A stretch of DNA of 64,000 bases. Source: Pseudoalteromonas rubra (GTDB taxonomy: Bacteria; Pseudomonadota; Gammaproteobacteria; Enterobacterales; Alteromonadaceae). This document shows positions 36,212-44,660 of this stretch, piece by piece. The stretch spans positions 62,001 through 126,000 of the forward strand of contig NZ_JXYA01000027.1 of assembly GCF_000967655.1 (NCBI RefSeq), in the 5' to 3' direction. Positions within the stretch are counted from its first letter, which is position 1. The number at the start of each line of letters is the position of its first letter. A program made the translations under genes and the position numbers. The notes below the pieces were generated by a model. The model was not told where the DNA came from. It searched no databases and saw only the letters and a list, made by a program, of their open reading frames with translations.

Positions 36212-37159
36212 ATGACACGCTCAGTCACGGCACCGCACGTTGGCATCTGGATGTACGAAAATGGGGGAGGGCGCGAGATAGAGCAGCGCCTGGTTCATGC
36301 GCTGGCTGAGCGCGGGATCCAGACCAGTACCGGGCTGAATCTGCGCGACGCCCGGGCAAAGGACGGCCAGATCAGCTGTAACGGCGTGGTGATGGAGCAG
36401 CTGGATGCGTTTTTAAGTTACAACGCCGGTCAGCAAACTCAGTTTCAGGTGTATCTCTATCAGGCGCTGAGCCAGGCCATTCCGACGCTCAATAATTACG
36501 ACGCGTTTGCCCTGGCGGAAGATAAATTTCGCACCTCTCACTTGCTTAACAGCCAGGGGATCTGCACGGCGGATTATCGTTTGTGCCACAAAAACGACAT
36601 GGACGGGTTAAAGCAGGCGCTGCGGGATTTTGGCGGCAAGCTGATCTACAAGCCCACCGACGGCTGGGGTGGTGTTGGCATTGTCAAAATCGACAGTGAA
36701 CAGGCACTTGACATGCTGCTGCCGTTTTTGAGCCGCACCGACTTACGTTATTTCTACGTTGAGCGCTTTATTGATTACGACAACACCGATTACCGCATTG
36801 ATGTGGTGGATGGCAAGTTTGTCGGTTGCTATGGCCGCAAAGCGCCAAAGGATGACTGGAAAACCAATATCACCAGTGGTGGCTCGGTGTTTGTTCGCGA
36901 ACCCGACGACGAAGTAGTAGAGCTGGCACTGCGTGCAGCCAGTACCTTAGGTCTGGAAATCGCAGGTGTCGATCTCATTTATGACCGCGAGCGTGAGGAA
37001 TATGTGGTGCTGGAAGTAAACACCATTCCGGCCTTTGCAACGCCAGAACAAGAAGCGCTGGGGATCAATTTTAACCAGGCCAAGATCGATGCCATGGTGG
37101 AGCTGATCGAGCGCACTGCAACGCAACACAATGCGCTGCATACACACAAAGTGGCCTGA
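36212..37159 (+). CDS. RimK-like ATP-grasp ligase, first of pair
   Basis: 315 residues from the ATG at 36212, which has AAGGAGA upstream; the open frame from 36089 is not family-like. ATP-grasp motifs: GKLIYKPTDGWGGVGIVKI (phosphate loop), YVERFIDYDNTDYRIDVVDG, and the metal-binding end AGVDLIYDREREEYVVLEVN. These match the RimK/glutathione-synthase-like group that joins a carboxylate to an amine through an acyl phosphate. The substrate is unknown. A second ATP-grasp gene follows 58 bp downstream and an M14 peptidase after that, on the same strand. Confidence 0.85.
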   Translation: MTRSVTAPHVGIWMYENGGGREIEQRLVHALAERGIQTSTGLNLRDARAKDGQISCNGVVMEQLDAFLSYNAGQQTQFQVYLYQALSQAIPTLNNYDAFALAEDKFRTSHLLNSQGICTADYRLCHKNDMDGLKQALRDFGGKLIYKPTDGWGGVGIVKIDSEQALDMLLPFLSRTDLRYFYVERFIDYDNTDYRIDVVDGKFVGCYGRKAPKDDWKTNITSGGSVFVREPDDEVVELALRAASTLGLEIAGVDLIYDREREEYVVLEVNTIPAFATPEQEALGINFNQAKIDAMVELIERTATQHNALHTHKVA

Positions 37160-37217
37160 TGGCCAGAGCACAGAGTTATTTTACCAACCCATTAATTTTG
37201 CCAAGGTGGCCCGAGCA

Positions 37218-38612
37218 ATGACTGCAAAACCCAAACTCCCAAAGATTGGACTTCTCTATCTGGATTACGTCTTACGCTTTTTTGACAAATCCAACTTCAA
37301 AGGTTGGCCAGATAAAATTGAAACTGTGGTATATCACTGGGGCAATGACAAAGCGCGTTTTATTGCCGAAGTGAAGCGCAAGCAAATCGATGTGCTGATC
37401 GGTAATATTCCCGCGACGGCCTACGAAACGTTTCGTGAAATCGCCCGTGCCTTGCCGCATGTGCGTTTTTTGCCCTCGCTGGACAGCCAGTTCTCTAACA
37501 AGTCAAAAGAGAACGTGACCCATTTTTGCCGCAAATACAAACTACCTGCACCACACACCGAAATCTTCTATGTCCCGGAAAAAGCCAAGCGCTACCTGAG
37601 CCAGGCCAGTTACCCGAAGATCATCAAGCGATCTTATGGCCCGTCTAACTATGGCGGCTACTTTGTACATAAAGTAGATAATTATGATGAAGCGATGGCA
37701 CTGTTGACAGAGAAAAAATACTACCCGGCTTATGTACAAGACTTTGTGCCGATGGAAGCAGACATTCGTGTCATGCTGGTGGGTCATAAGCCAGTGTGTG
37801 CGTTCTGGCGTCGCCCTCCGGAAGGCGAGTGGCTGACCAACACCAGCCAGGGTGGCAGTATGGACTATCAGGCAGTACCTAAGTCGGTTCTGAAGTTGGC
37901 GACTGCCGCGTCTAAAGCGGCCAACGCCGAGTACTGGGCCTGCGACATTGCACTGGGTAAAGATGGCAAACTCAGGATCCTGGAATGCGCCACCGCGTTT
38001 GCGGCGTTTCCGTATATTCGTGACTGGATCGGTCAGTATCTGATGTGGTTACTGTCTGACGGTCACTTCCGTAAACCAAGTATTCCACTATATAACTGGG
38101 AAGAGCTGGGCAAAATCGACTCACGCTTGCTGCGCACTATGCGCCACATTGGTTTTTCCAGTTACACACCGAGCCAGGACTGTGGTGAGACTTTCCACGG
38201 CATGGATGAACAACAGTTTCCAATTCTCGATACCCAGTATCAACGCATCGAAGAATGGCCCAGTGAGGTCTGGAACCTGCAAGACAACTTTGTGCTGCAA
38301 GCTAAATCGGCACAAGCCAAAGCCCTGCAACCTATTCCGGGTAGCGATGAACAGGCGGGTGTGGAGCTTAACAGCTACCCGGCTCCGATGTTTGATGATG
38401 CCCAGATCAGGGAGATCCTGGCTCAGGTGAAAGGGATCGGCGACAAGATGATCGATGAGATCATGGCAACGTTTGGTGCACATGGTGTGGTTGAAGCCCT
38501 GAATACCGAGCCACAGCAGTTATGTGTCGTGAAAAATCTGAAGGACAAGAAACTGGAAAAAATAGTGGCGCACTGGCAACAGGTGATGCCTGCCGGGCTG
38601 ACCACACATTAA
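37218..38612 (+). CDS. ATP-grasp ligase with C-terminal helix-hairpin-helix, second of pair
   Basis: 464 residues from the ATG at 37218 (AAGGTGG upstream). The central ATP-grasp part (~75-290) contains YPKIIKRSYGPSNYGGYFVH and PAYVQDFVPMEADIRVMLVG. The end of the metal site is degenerate or unusual: WACDIALGKDGKLRILECAT has Glu-Cys where Glu-Val-Asn is usual. The C-terminal ~80 residues include a helix-hairpin-helix-like stretch (REILAQVKGIGDKMIDEIMA). It is close to, but not simply a copy of, the preceding ligase. The substrate is unknown. Confidence 0.8.
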   Translation: MTAKPKLPKIGLLYLDYVLRFFDKSNFKGWPDKIETVVYHWGNDKARFIAEVKRKQIDVLIGNIPATAYETFREIARALPHVRFLPSLDSQFSNKSKENVTHFCRKYKLPAPHTEIFYVPEKAKRYLSQASYPKIIKRSYGPSNYGGYFVHKVDNYDEAMALLTEKKYYPAYVQDFVPMEADIRVMLVGHKPVCAFWRRPPEGEWLTNTSQGGSMDYQAVPKSVLKLATAASKAANAEYWACDIALGKDGKLRILECATAFAAFPYIRDWIGQYLMWLLSDGHFRKPSIPLYNWEELGKIDSRLLRTMRHIGFSSYTPSQDCGETFHGMDEQQFPILDTQYQRIEEWPSEVWNLQDNFVLQAKSAQAKALQPIPGSDEQAGVELNSYPAPMFDDAQIREILAQVKGIGDKMIDEIMATFGAHGVVEALNTEPQQLCVVKNLKDKKLEKIVAHWQQVMPAGLTTH

Positions 38613-38627
38613 TGCTTTCTGGCTGTA

Positions 38628-38650
38628 CCGGATCAGGCTGCCTGATCCGG
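38628..38650. terminator. Perfect 10-bp hairpin between the ligase and M14 genes
   Basis: CCGGATCAGG pairs with CCTGATCCGG around CTG, 15 bp after the ligase stop and 38 bp before the M14 start. There is no adjacent T-tract, so it may be an RNA-stability element or partial terminator. Confidence 0.55.
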
Positions 38651-38687
38651 GTTATGGCTTTTCGTTTTCTGCAACTGAGCAACCGCT

Positions 38688-41279
38688 ATGAAAATCCAAT
38701 ATGCGTCCTATCAGGACACCATAGAGTTCCTGCAAAGCGCCATGAGCGCACATCCCCATTTGATCCGTTTACAGAGCATAGGTGAGACCTGGGAAGGCCG
38801 ACCGATCATGCTGGTGACCATTTCCCTGGACGTGACCTATGCCGATGATAAACCGGCCTTACTGTATACCGGCTCGATTCATGCCAGAGAGTGGATAGGC
38901 AATGAGCTGGCGGTGAAGTTTGTTCAGTATGTAATTGATAACTATCGTTTTAACCCTAAGCTGCAACATGCATTGACGCGTAATACGCTGTACATGGTGC
39001 CCTGTCTGAACCCCGATGGCTTTGAGTACTCTCGTAACCACTTTTCATTTTGGCGTAAGAACCGGCGCAACAACGGCGATGGCACCTTTGGGGTGGACTT
39101 GAACCGTAACTTTGATGCCAAGTTTATGCGCAATCAGAATACCGGCTCGAATACCTATGGCGGTCCTCATGCCTTTTCGGAACCGGAAACCTGTGCCATT
39201 CGCGATTTTGTGGAAAGTCATGAAAATATTCGCATTGCACTGGATTATCACTCTCAGGGTAACGTGTTTTTCCCTGCCCATAAGTTTAACCATGAGGTGG
39301 AGATCGAAGGCACGGATCTGAATGTGTTGTGCGCCAATATGAACCACGAGATCAAAAAGGTCACGGGACGTCAGTATGGGATCCACCGTGGCAAGCCGCC
39401 GGCTCAGCTGATCCACGGCAGTGGTCGCGAGTATTATTATCGCAAAGGGATCATCGCCACTGTGGTGGAAGTGGGCACGCGCAACATTCCGGATTACATG
39501 AAAAACATGTCTGAGAGTGTGGCCGAAAATATTCCCGCCGTACAATATGCGCTGAGCGAGGCCATTAATTACTCGCCGCTAGCGCCTAAGCGGGTTGAAG
39601 GCTTTACCATTAAATCCGTGGCCCATGACAGTGTTGAGCTGGAGTGGCAGTATGAAGACCGGGACGACATCTACTTTGAAGTTTATCGCAGCCAGCACAA
39701 CAAAAACCCCTGTGGTGAAGAAACCCTGGTGGCCATCACCAAAACACAGGGTTTTATCGATCGCCAGCTGCAAAGCGGGCACAGCTATTTTTATAACATT
39801 CGCGCCGTTGATAAGGTCACTAAAATTAAATCCCCGTTCAGCCCGGAGTTGCGCCTGAAAACGCGTCTGGGCCGCACAGAAAGCGCCCGTACTTTATTTC
39901 CTTCGCGCGAAACGGTGGGCTATTTATCGCAGAACAATCAGGCCAAGAACAAAGAGCACTTTGGTTATAACTCTATGTTTATCGGCGTCGATAAAAAGCG
40001 GGGGATCAGCATGGGCGTGGTGCAGTTTGATCTCAGCAGTATTGTGGAAGGCTCACAGATCTTAAGCGCCCAGTTTTTTATCTATCCGATGAATCGGGTG
40101 GCCGCCAAAATTGAAAAATATGGCGAGTGGTCGGTGGCGATTCTTGATGCCGATCAGGTTGAGGACATCTATGACTACAGCTGCATTGCCGACGCTAAGC
40201 CTTTGCATACGTTGGGGCAAACCATTGAATCCGACAAGCTCACCCAGGGGATCTGGATGAAATGGCTGTTTAACGGGGTTGAACGTAGCCTGCTGGCTAA
40301 GCTGCTCAAGCAGAAGCGCTTATTGCTGCGCTTACAGGGGCCCAAAAAATTGCCTCTGGGTAAAGACTCTCAGGTCATGCAATTCGACATTGGCTACGGC
40401 TCGTTTGGCAGTGGTCTGCACTATCGGCCCAACCTGGAGCTGGTGTATCAGTTACCTGAGCAACAGCTTGCCCTCAGCCCGCTGTCCTGTAATACCATTT
40501 ACAAGGACAAAGTGGTGGCCGATAAGCTGGCGTCGGGTTTTGATGCCGAAGGCGATATTGTATATGGCCAGATGTCGTTTGATCTGAATGTGGACTTGCC
40601 GGTGGACCGCACTGTATTTACCAATGCCTGCCTCACTGTACGCTGCTGTAATTCTATTGCCTCGGCGCGGGATGTGCGCTTTACCATAGAGCTGGTGGAG
40701 CTCAGAGATGTGGATTATCAGCATGTGAAGCAGCGTCAGAAGATTGAATACATCGGCTATGAGGTGAGCAATGAGCAACTCAGAGAGCGCGCCGAGCATC
40801 ACTTTATCTTTGACAGCTACAGCTTGCAGGAACTGGAACGTTTGCATCAGGCACAGACGCCATTTTACTTTATTATTCGTGCCACGGCGGAGTCGCAGGC
40901 CACGGATGCACTGGTGAACTGGACCAACTGTCAGGATCAGCAACCGGCACAACTGAAGATCGATTATATCGAGCGCCGTAAACATCCGGTGGCAGCGCCC
41001 CATAATCTGCAAACTCAGGTCGAAAACGGCGTGGTCAAGCTGACCTGGGAAAATGAAGAAGACGAGGATCTGGTCGGCTTCTTTGTGGTGCGCAACCGCT
41101 TCCATCCGCCGCGCTCGCCGTTTGATGGGGTGAAGCTTTACGGCGGGCCGGATAACTATACGCTGGACAACTTCGGCACGCCGGATATTGCCAAGTATTA
41201 TGCGGTGTTTAGCTATGATGATGTGCCGAATTACTCACAGCCGGTAACCATTTATTATCCGGGCAAAACCGAGCGCTGA
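38688..41279 (+). CDS. M14 zinc carboxypeptidase with FN3 and DNRLRE-like domains
   Basis: 863 residues without a signal peptide. Residues ~1-300 form an M14 catalytic domain: zinc ligands in GSIHAREWIGNELAVKFV (H-x2-E) and LDYHSQGN, substrate Arg/Asn in VDLNRNFDAKF, catalytic Glu in ATVVEVGTRNIP. This is the carboxypeptidase A / gamma-D-Glu-diaminopimelate peptidase group. FN3-like (~315-400), two DNRLRE-like structural domains (~410-590 and ~600-760, the first with ARTLFPSRETVGYLSQNNQA) and a last FN3-like domain (~770-860) follow. The missing signal peptide is odd for an enzyme with wall- or surface-type modules. It follows the two ATP-grasp genes on the same strand. Confidence 0.85.
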   Translation: MKIQYASYQDTIEFLQSAMSAHPHLIRLQSIGETWEGRPIMLVTISLDVTYADDKPALLYTGSIHAREWIGNELAVKFVQYVIDNYRFNPKLQHALTRNTLYMVPCLNPDGFEYSRNHFSFWRKNRRNNGDGTFGVDLNRNFDAKFMRNQNTGSNTYGGPHAFSEPETCAIRDFVESHENIRIALDYHSQGNVFFPAHKFNHEVEIEGTDLNVLCANMNHEIKKVTGRQYGIHRGKPPAQLIHGSGREYYYRKGIIATVVEVGTRNIPDYMKNMSESVAENIPAVQYALSEAINYSPLAPKRVEGFTIKSVAHDSVELEWQYEDRDDIYFEVYRSQHNKNPCGEETLVAITKTQGFIDRQLQSGHSYFYNIRAVDKVTKIKSPFSPELRLKTRLGRTESARTLFPSRETVGYLSQNNQAKNKEHFGYNSMFIGVDKKRGISMGVVQFDLSSIVEGSQILSAQFFIYPMNRVAAKIEKYGEWSVAILDADQVEDIYDYSCIADAKPLHTLGQTIESDKLTQGIWMKWLFNGVERSLLAKLLKQKRLLLRLQGPKKLPLGKDSQVMQFDIGYGSFGSGLHYRPNLELVYQLPEQQLALSPLSCNTIYKDKVVADKLASGFDAEGDIVYGQMSFDLNVDLPVDRTVFTNACLTVRCCNSIASARDVRFTIELVELRDVDYQHVKQRQKIEYIGYEVSNEQLRERAEHHFIFDSYSLQELERLHQAQTPFYFIIRATAESQATDALVNWTNCQDQQPAQLKIDYIERRKHPVAAPHNLQTQVENGVVKLTWENEEDEDLVGFFVVRNRFHPPRSPFDGVKLYGGPDNYTLDNFGTPDIAKYYAVFSYDDVPNYSQPVTIYYPGKTER

Positions 41280-41361
41280 GTTTTTTACCCTTAAACTAAC
41301 AGGGCCAGCCTGGGTGAACTAAGCTTACACCATTGTGAGCGCGGTGATTAAGGTGGCAGGT

Positions 41362-43836
41362 ATGCAGTTTGAATCTGGCATTCTGGTCCTGGTATTTTTG
41401 ATCCTGGCCCTGTTTATTGGTGCACTGACCCGCCATGCCCTGAAAAACACCCAGATCCCTTACACCGTGGCATTACTGGTGATTGGGATCTGCATCGGCC
41501 TGGCGCAGCGCGGTGAGGTCTTTGACGGCGATATGCAGATGGTGGGTGATACCCTGACGCTGGTAGCCGACATCGACCCGCACCTGTTTCTCTTCCTGTT
41601 TTTGCCTACCCTGATCTTTGAAAGCGCTTTTGCCATGGAAGTGCATTTATTCCGGCGCATGTTTACCCAGATTGCCATCCTGGCGGTGCCAGGTCTGATG
41701 CTGGCCATCTGGCTGACGGCCGAGTTATTACATTTGAGCGTGCCCGAACACTGGCAGTGGAGCTGGGCCATGTGCCTGATGTTTGGTGCCCTGATCAGCG
41801 CCACCGATCCGGTGGCCGTGGTGGCCTTGCTGAAGGAAGTCAGCTCACGTAAACGTCTCGAAACCCTGATTGAGGGCGAGTCTTTGCTTAACGATGGTAC
41901 CGCCATTGTGTTTTTCAGTTTGTTTTATGTTTGGGTGCTGGCCAGCAGTGGGGGAGAAGGGGCCATGATGGCCTCGCCTGTCCAGGCAGTCGGCCAGTTT
42001 GCCGGGGTGGTGCTGGTGGGACTGGCGATAGGCTTGGTGCTGGGCGGGTTGTGTATCATGTGGATCGATCGGGTGTTTAACGATCCTATGATAGAGATCA
42101 CCCTCACTATTGCGGCGGCGTATTCGGCGTTTTTCATTTCCGAGTCATTTCATGTTTCCGGGGTGGTGGCGGTGGTGACTCTGGCGCTGGTGTTGGCCAG
42201 CGTTGGCCGTACCCGGATAAGCCCGGAGGTTGCCGGGTTTTTACACCACTTCTGGGAAATGATGGCACATATTGCCAATACCTGCATTTTCCTGTTAGTG
42301 GGGATCCTGGTGGCCATTCGGGTGCCACTGGACGACCTCCAGGCATGGCAGACGCTGGGCATCTTGTATGTGGGGATCATGTTGATCCGGGCCATTTCCA
42401 TTACGGTGTTTACCCCATTGCTGAGTCGTATCGGCGTTGGCATTACGTTTGAGAAAGCCAGCGTGTTGTGCTGGGGTGGCCTGCGCGGCGCGGTCTCTTT
42501 AGCGCTGGCGCTGACTGTGGCTGCCAGCGATGCGATCCCCAAAGAGGTCAGCGATCGCATGCTGTTTTTGTGTGCCGGCATTGTGGTACTGACGATTTTA
42601 ATTAACGGCGGCACTATGGGCATGCTGCTGAAGTTTCTGCGTCTCGACAGCCTGCCTCCGGCCAAACAGGCCACGGTGGATAAAGCCAATCAGCAGGTGG
42701 CCAATACCCTGCAAACTATGTTGCCGACTATGATGGACAGCCCGTTTTTACGCGGTGCCGACTGGCAGCAGGTAAAAAGCCAGGTCAAGCTGGGGGCGAT
42801 GGCACCGTCAGACACGGCAACACCGATAGATAAGGATGATCTCAATACCGCCTTTTTACGTCGCCTGCTGGAAACCGAACGCAAGCATTACTGGACGCAG
42901 TTTGAGCAGGGAACTTTGGGCAAACGGGCCACCAACTTGCTGGTGGAAGCGGTGGAGCTGGCACTCGACGGTGAGCCCTGTATCGGGCAGCGCGATACCC
43001 TGTTTGCAACCTGGCAGGTGCCCGGCTGGCTGGAGCGACTGCGCGGTATTGCCTGGTTAGAGCGCTCGTTATTAAGGCTGTACTTTGAGCGCTTGGTGGT
43101 AGGGTATGACGTGGCCAGGGGCTTTATCCAGGCCCAGGAGGCACTGCAAAGCCATATTGATACGCTTTCGCCGAATGCCCAGATAGCGAGAGAGGTACGC
43201 CAGCAGGTTCAGGATAATATCGCTCAAACCATAGCGCGAATTAATACGCTTCAGGAGACGTTTCCGGATATCGTTCAGGCTTTGCAATCGCAGGCAGCGA
43301 CCCGGTTGTTGCTCAACCGTGAGCGTGCAGTGATCAACGAGCAGTTAAAACTTGCGGTGCTCGATAAACCCGAAGCCAGTCGCTTGCTGGAAGATGTTGA
43401 AAAGCGCATGGCTGCATTACAAAAAGCCTCGATTTTCCGCCAGACCGAAGCGGCACAGTTAGATCAGCAGATCCCCTGGCTGCATGGGGTTACGCAATCC
43501 ACCCGAGAACAAATCAGTGCGTGTCAGGAACGCGGCGTGTATGACGCAGGACAGGTACTGATCCGCCACGGCAAGTCGCTCAGCAAACTGGGTGTGATAT
43601 ATCGTGGCAGCGTGCGAGAAGTGGCAGCCGGTGCGCAGGGTCACAGTCAAGTCGTGGTCAGAGGACCTGGTGAGGCACTGGGCGTAACCGCTTTGCTGAG
43701 TGGCGTGTCGGCACTGGAATACCTGGCCGAAACGCCGTGTGAAATCATCTGGATCCCGGTCGACAAACTAAAAGTAGTGATGCAGGAAGACCCAGCCTTG
43801 ATGCGCATACTCTGCAAACAACTGGCCGATGTGTAG
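41362..43836 (+). CDS. CPA1-family Na+/H+ antiporter with C-terminal cyclic-nucleotide-binding-like domain
   Basis: Inner-membrane monovalent cation/proton exchanger, about 824 residues from the ATG at 41362 (AAGGTGG upstream; a GTG at 41335 is also open). About 12 membrane segments fill residues ~1-420. The ion site SATDPVAVVALLKEV and GESLLNDGTAIVFF (Asn-Asp pair) are typical of NhaP/SOS1-type CPA1 proteins. A long cytoplasmic helical region follows, then a cNMP-binding-type beta barrel (~725-820: LIRHGKSLSKLGVIYRGSVR, then GEALGVTALLSG). The layout resembles plant SOS1 and its bacterial relatives. The nucleotide ligand is unproven. Confidence 0.9.
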   Translation: MQFESGILVLVFLILALFIGALTRHALKNTQIPYTVALLVIGICIGLAQRGEVFDGDMQMVGDTLTLVADIDPHLFLFLFLPTLIFESAFAMEVHLFRRMFTQIAILAVPGLMLAIWLTAELLHLSVPEHWQWSWAMCLMFGALISATDPVAVVALLKEVSSRKRLETLIEGESLLNDGTAIVFFSLFYVWVLASSGGEGAMMASPVQAVGQFAGVVLVGLAIGLVLGGLCIMWIDRVFNDPMIEITLTIAAAYSAFFISESFHVSGVVAVVTLALVLASVGRTRISPEVAGFLHHFWEMMAHIANTCIFLLVGILVAIRVPLDDLQAWQTLGILYVGIMLIRAISITVFTPLLSRIGVGITFEKASVLCWGGLRGAVSLALALTVAASDAIPKEVSDRMLFLCAGIVVLTILINGGTMGMLLKFLRLDSLPPAKQATVDKANQQVANTLQTMLPTMMDSPFLRGADWQQVKSQVKLGAMAPSDTATPIDKDDLNTAFLRRLLETERKHYWTQFEQGTLGKRATNLLVEAVELALDGEPCIGQRDTLFATWQVPGWLERLRGIAWLERSLLRLYFERLVVGYDVARGFIQAQEALQSHIDTLSPNAQIAREVRQQVQDNIAQTIARINTLQETFPDIVQALQSQAATRLLLNRERAVINEQLKLAVLDKPEASRLLEDVEKRMAALQKASIFRQTEAAQLDQQIPWLHGVTQSTREQISACQERGVYDAGQVLIRHGKSLSKLGVIYRGSVREVAAGAQGHSQVVVRGPGEALGVTALLSGVSALEYLAETPCEIIWIPVDKLKVVMQEDPALMRILCKQLADV

Positions 43837-43916
43837 CTTTGCATTTGGTCGAAATGTATGCAATGGTGAGAAAGTGCTAATGCACATGTTTAAAAGCAAC
43901 AATAAGGAAATACACA

Positions 43917-44090
43917 ATGAAACTACAGTTACATAAAAAAGCAATTAAGCAGTTAGGCCGCCAAACTCGTTCACTGGATAAGGCGCAAACCCCTCAAATA
44001 GCCGGGGGCGTGTATTACACTGAGCGTGATACCTGTAATACCATAGCCGCCAAGTGTGATACCTATCATTTCAGAAGTTGCCTGTGCTAA
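43917..44090 (+). CDS. Putative GG-leader peptide (RiPP/lanthipeptide-like precursor)
   Basis: 57-residue gene. The start is ATG with AAGGAA seven bases upstream, and a hairpin follows the stop. Leader: MKLQLHKKAIKQLGRQTRSL then DKAQTPQIAGG, the K-L-x-L-x-K-K ... TPxIAGG pattern of peptide precursors annotated as class I lanthipeptides or GG-leader natural products in marine bacteria (recalled, not searched). The 26-residue core after Gly-Gly is VYYTERDTC then NTIAAKCDTYHFRSCLC, with four Cys (40, 47, 55, 57), four Thr and one Ser. No LanB/LanC, radical-SAM or peptidase-containing exporter is adjacent, so maturation would need enzymes encoded elsewhere. The minus-strand ABC exporter next door looks like a lipoprotein/metal type, not a bacteriocin type. 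Confidence 0.72.
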   Translation: MKLQLHKKAIKQLGRQTRSLDKAQTPQIAGGVYYTERDTCNTIAAKCDTYHFRSCLC

Positions 44091-44110
44091 AGGCTCGGAG
44101 TCAGTAGTCT

Positions 44111-44130
44111 GTGGCTCACCCCTGAGCCAC
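44111..44130. terminator. Terminator of the small peptide gene
   Basis: GTGGCTCA pairs with TGAGCCAC around CCCC, followed by TTTC, 20 bp after the peptide stop. The convergent DUF3299 gene ends at 44153. Confidence 0.7.
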
Positions 44131-44152
44131 TTTCAGATACATCACCCGGCGT

Positions 44153-44650
44153 TTATAGCTCAAACGGCGCGACGCCAACCGCATCCATTTGGTAACCGGT
44201 TTGTGCCAGGTCGCCTTTCCAGGTTGCAACCTTCATAGTTCCCGTCACAGTGATGGCATCATACAGGCTGTCGATGGGCACGCCATTCTTGATTTTAACG
44301 TGGACAATCTGATTGGGCGGCGGCGGTGGCACGTGAATACAGGCACCAAAGTAAGGGACCAGCAGAAATTCCGTGATCACTTCACTGTCGCCTTCCAGTG
44401 GTACCACAAATCCGGGCAAACTCACCTGCTTACCATCCAGGCTTTTGACCACAGGTGCATCCAGGTCCGGCTGCACCCAGTTTTGCTGGTCGCCATCATG
44501 GCTGGAGGCAGCGTCCTGATTGCTGATCTGGACATGGCCCTGAGGGATCAGATCTTCCCAAAAAATTTCTTTAGGGGGTCCTGCCTGCACTTGTACTGAA
44601 ATGAGCAATAGCGCAGTACATAGCCAGAAAAAAGTGCGTAATGGTGTCAT
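44153..44650 (-). CDS. Secreted DUF3299 protein
   Basis: 165 residues with a signal peptide (~1-23, ending VQA-G). The body, KEIFWEDLIPQG ... LPGFVVPLEGDSEVITEFLL then VPYFGACIHVPPPPPNQIVH, is the DUF3299 pattern, with a conserved Cys-Ile-His-x-Pro-Pro-Pro-Pro-x-Asn motif. DUF3299 proteins are usually encoded with an ABC transporter and often near metal-homeostasis genes; the role is unproven. It lies 10 bp after the FtsX-like permease gene in the same minus-strand operon. Confidence 0.85.
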   Translation of the reverse strand: MTPLRTFFWLCTALLLISVQVQAGPPKEIFWEDLIPQGHVQISNQDAASSHDGDQQNWVQPDLDAPVVKSLDGKQVSLPGFVVPLEGDSEVITEFLLVPYFGACIHVPPPPPNQIVHVKIKNGVPIDSLYDAITVTGTMKVATWKGDLAQTGYQMDAVGVAPFEL

Positions 44651-44660
44651 TCAAAACCTC

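Noticed and set aside
40452-41105. 217-codon minus-strand frame
   Set aside because: Antisense to the M14 gene, whose motifs and codon use are convincing.
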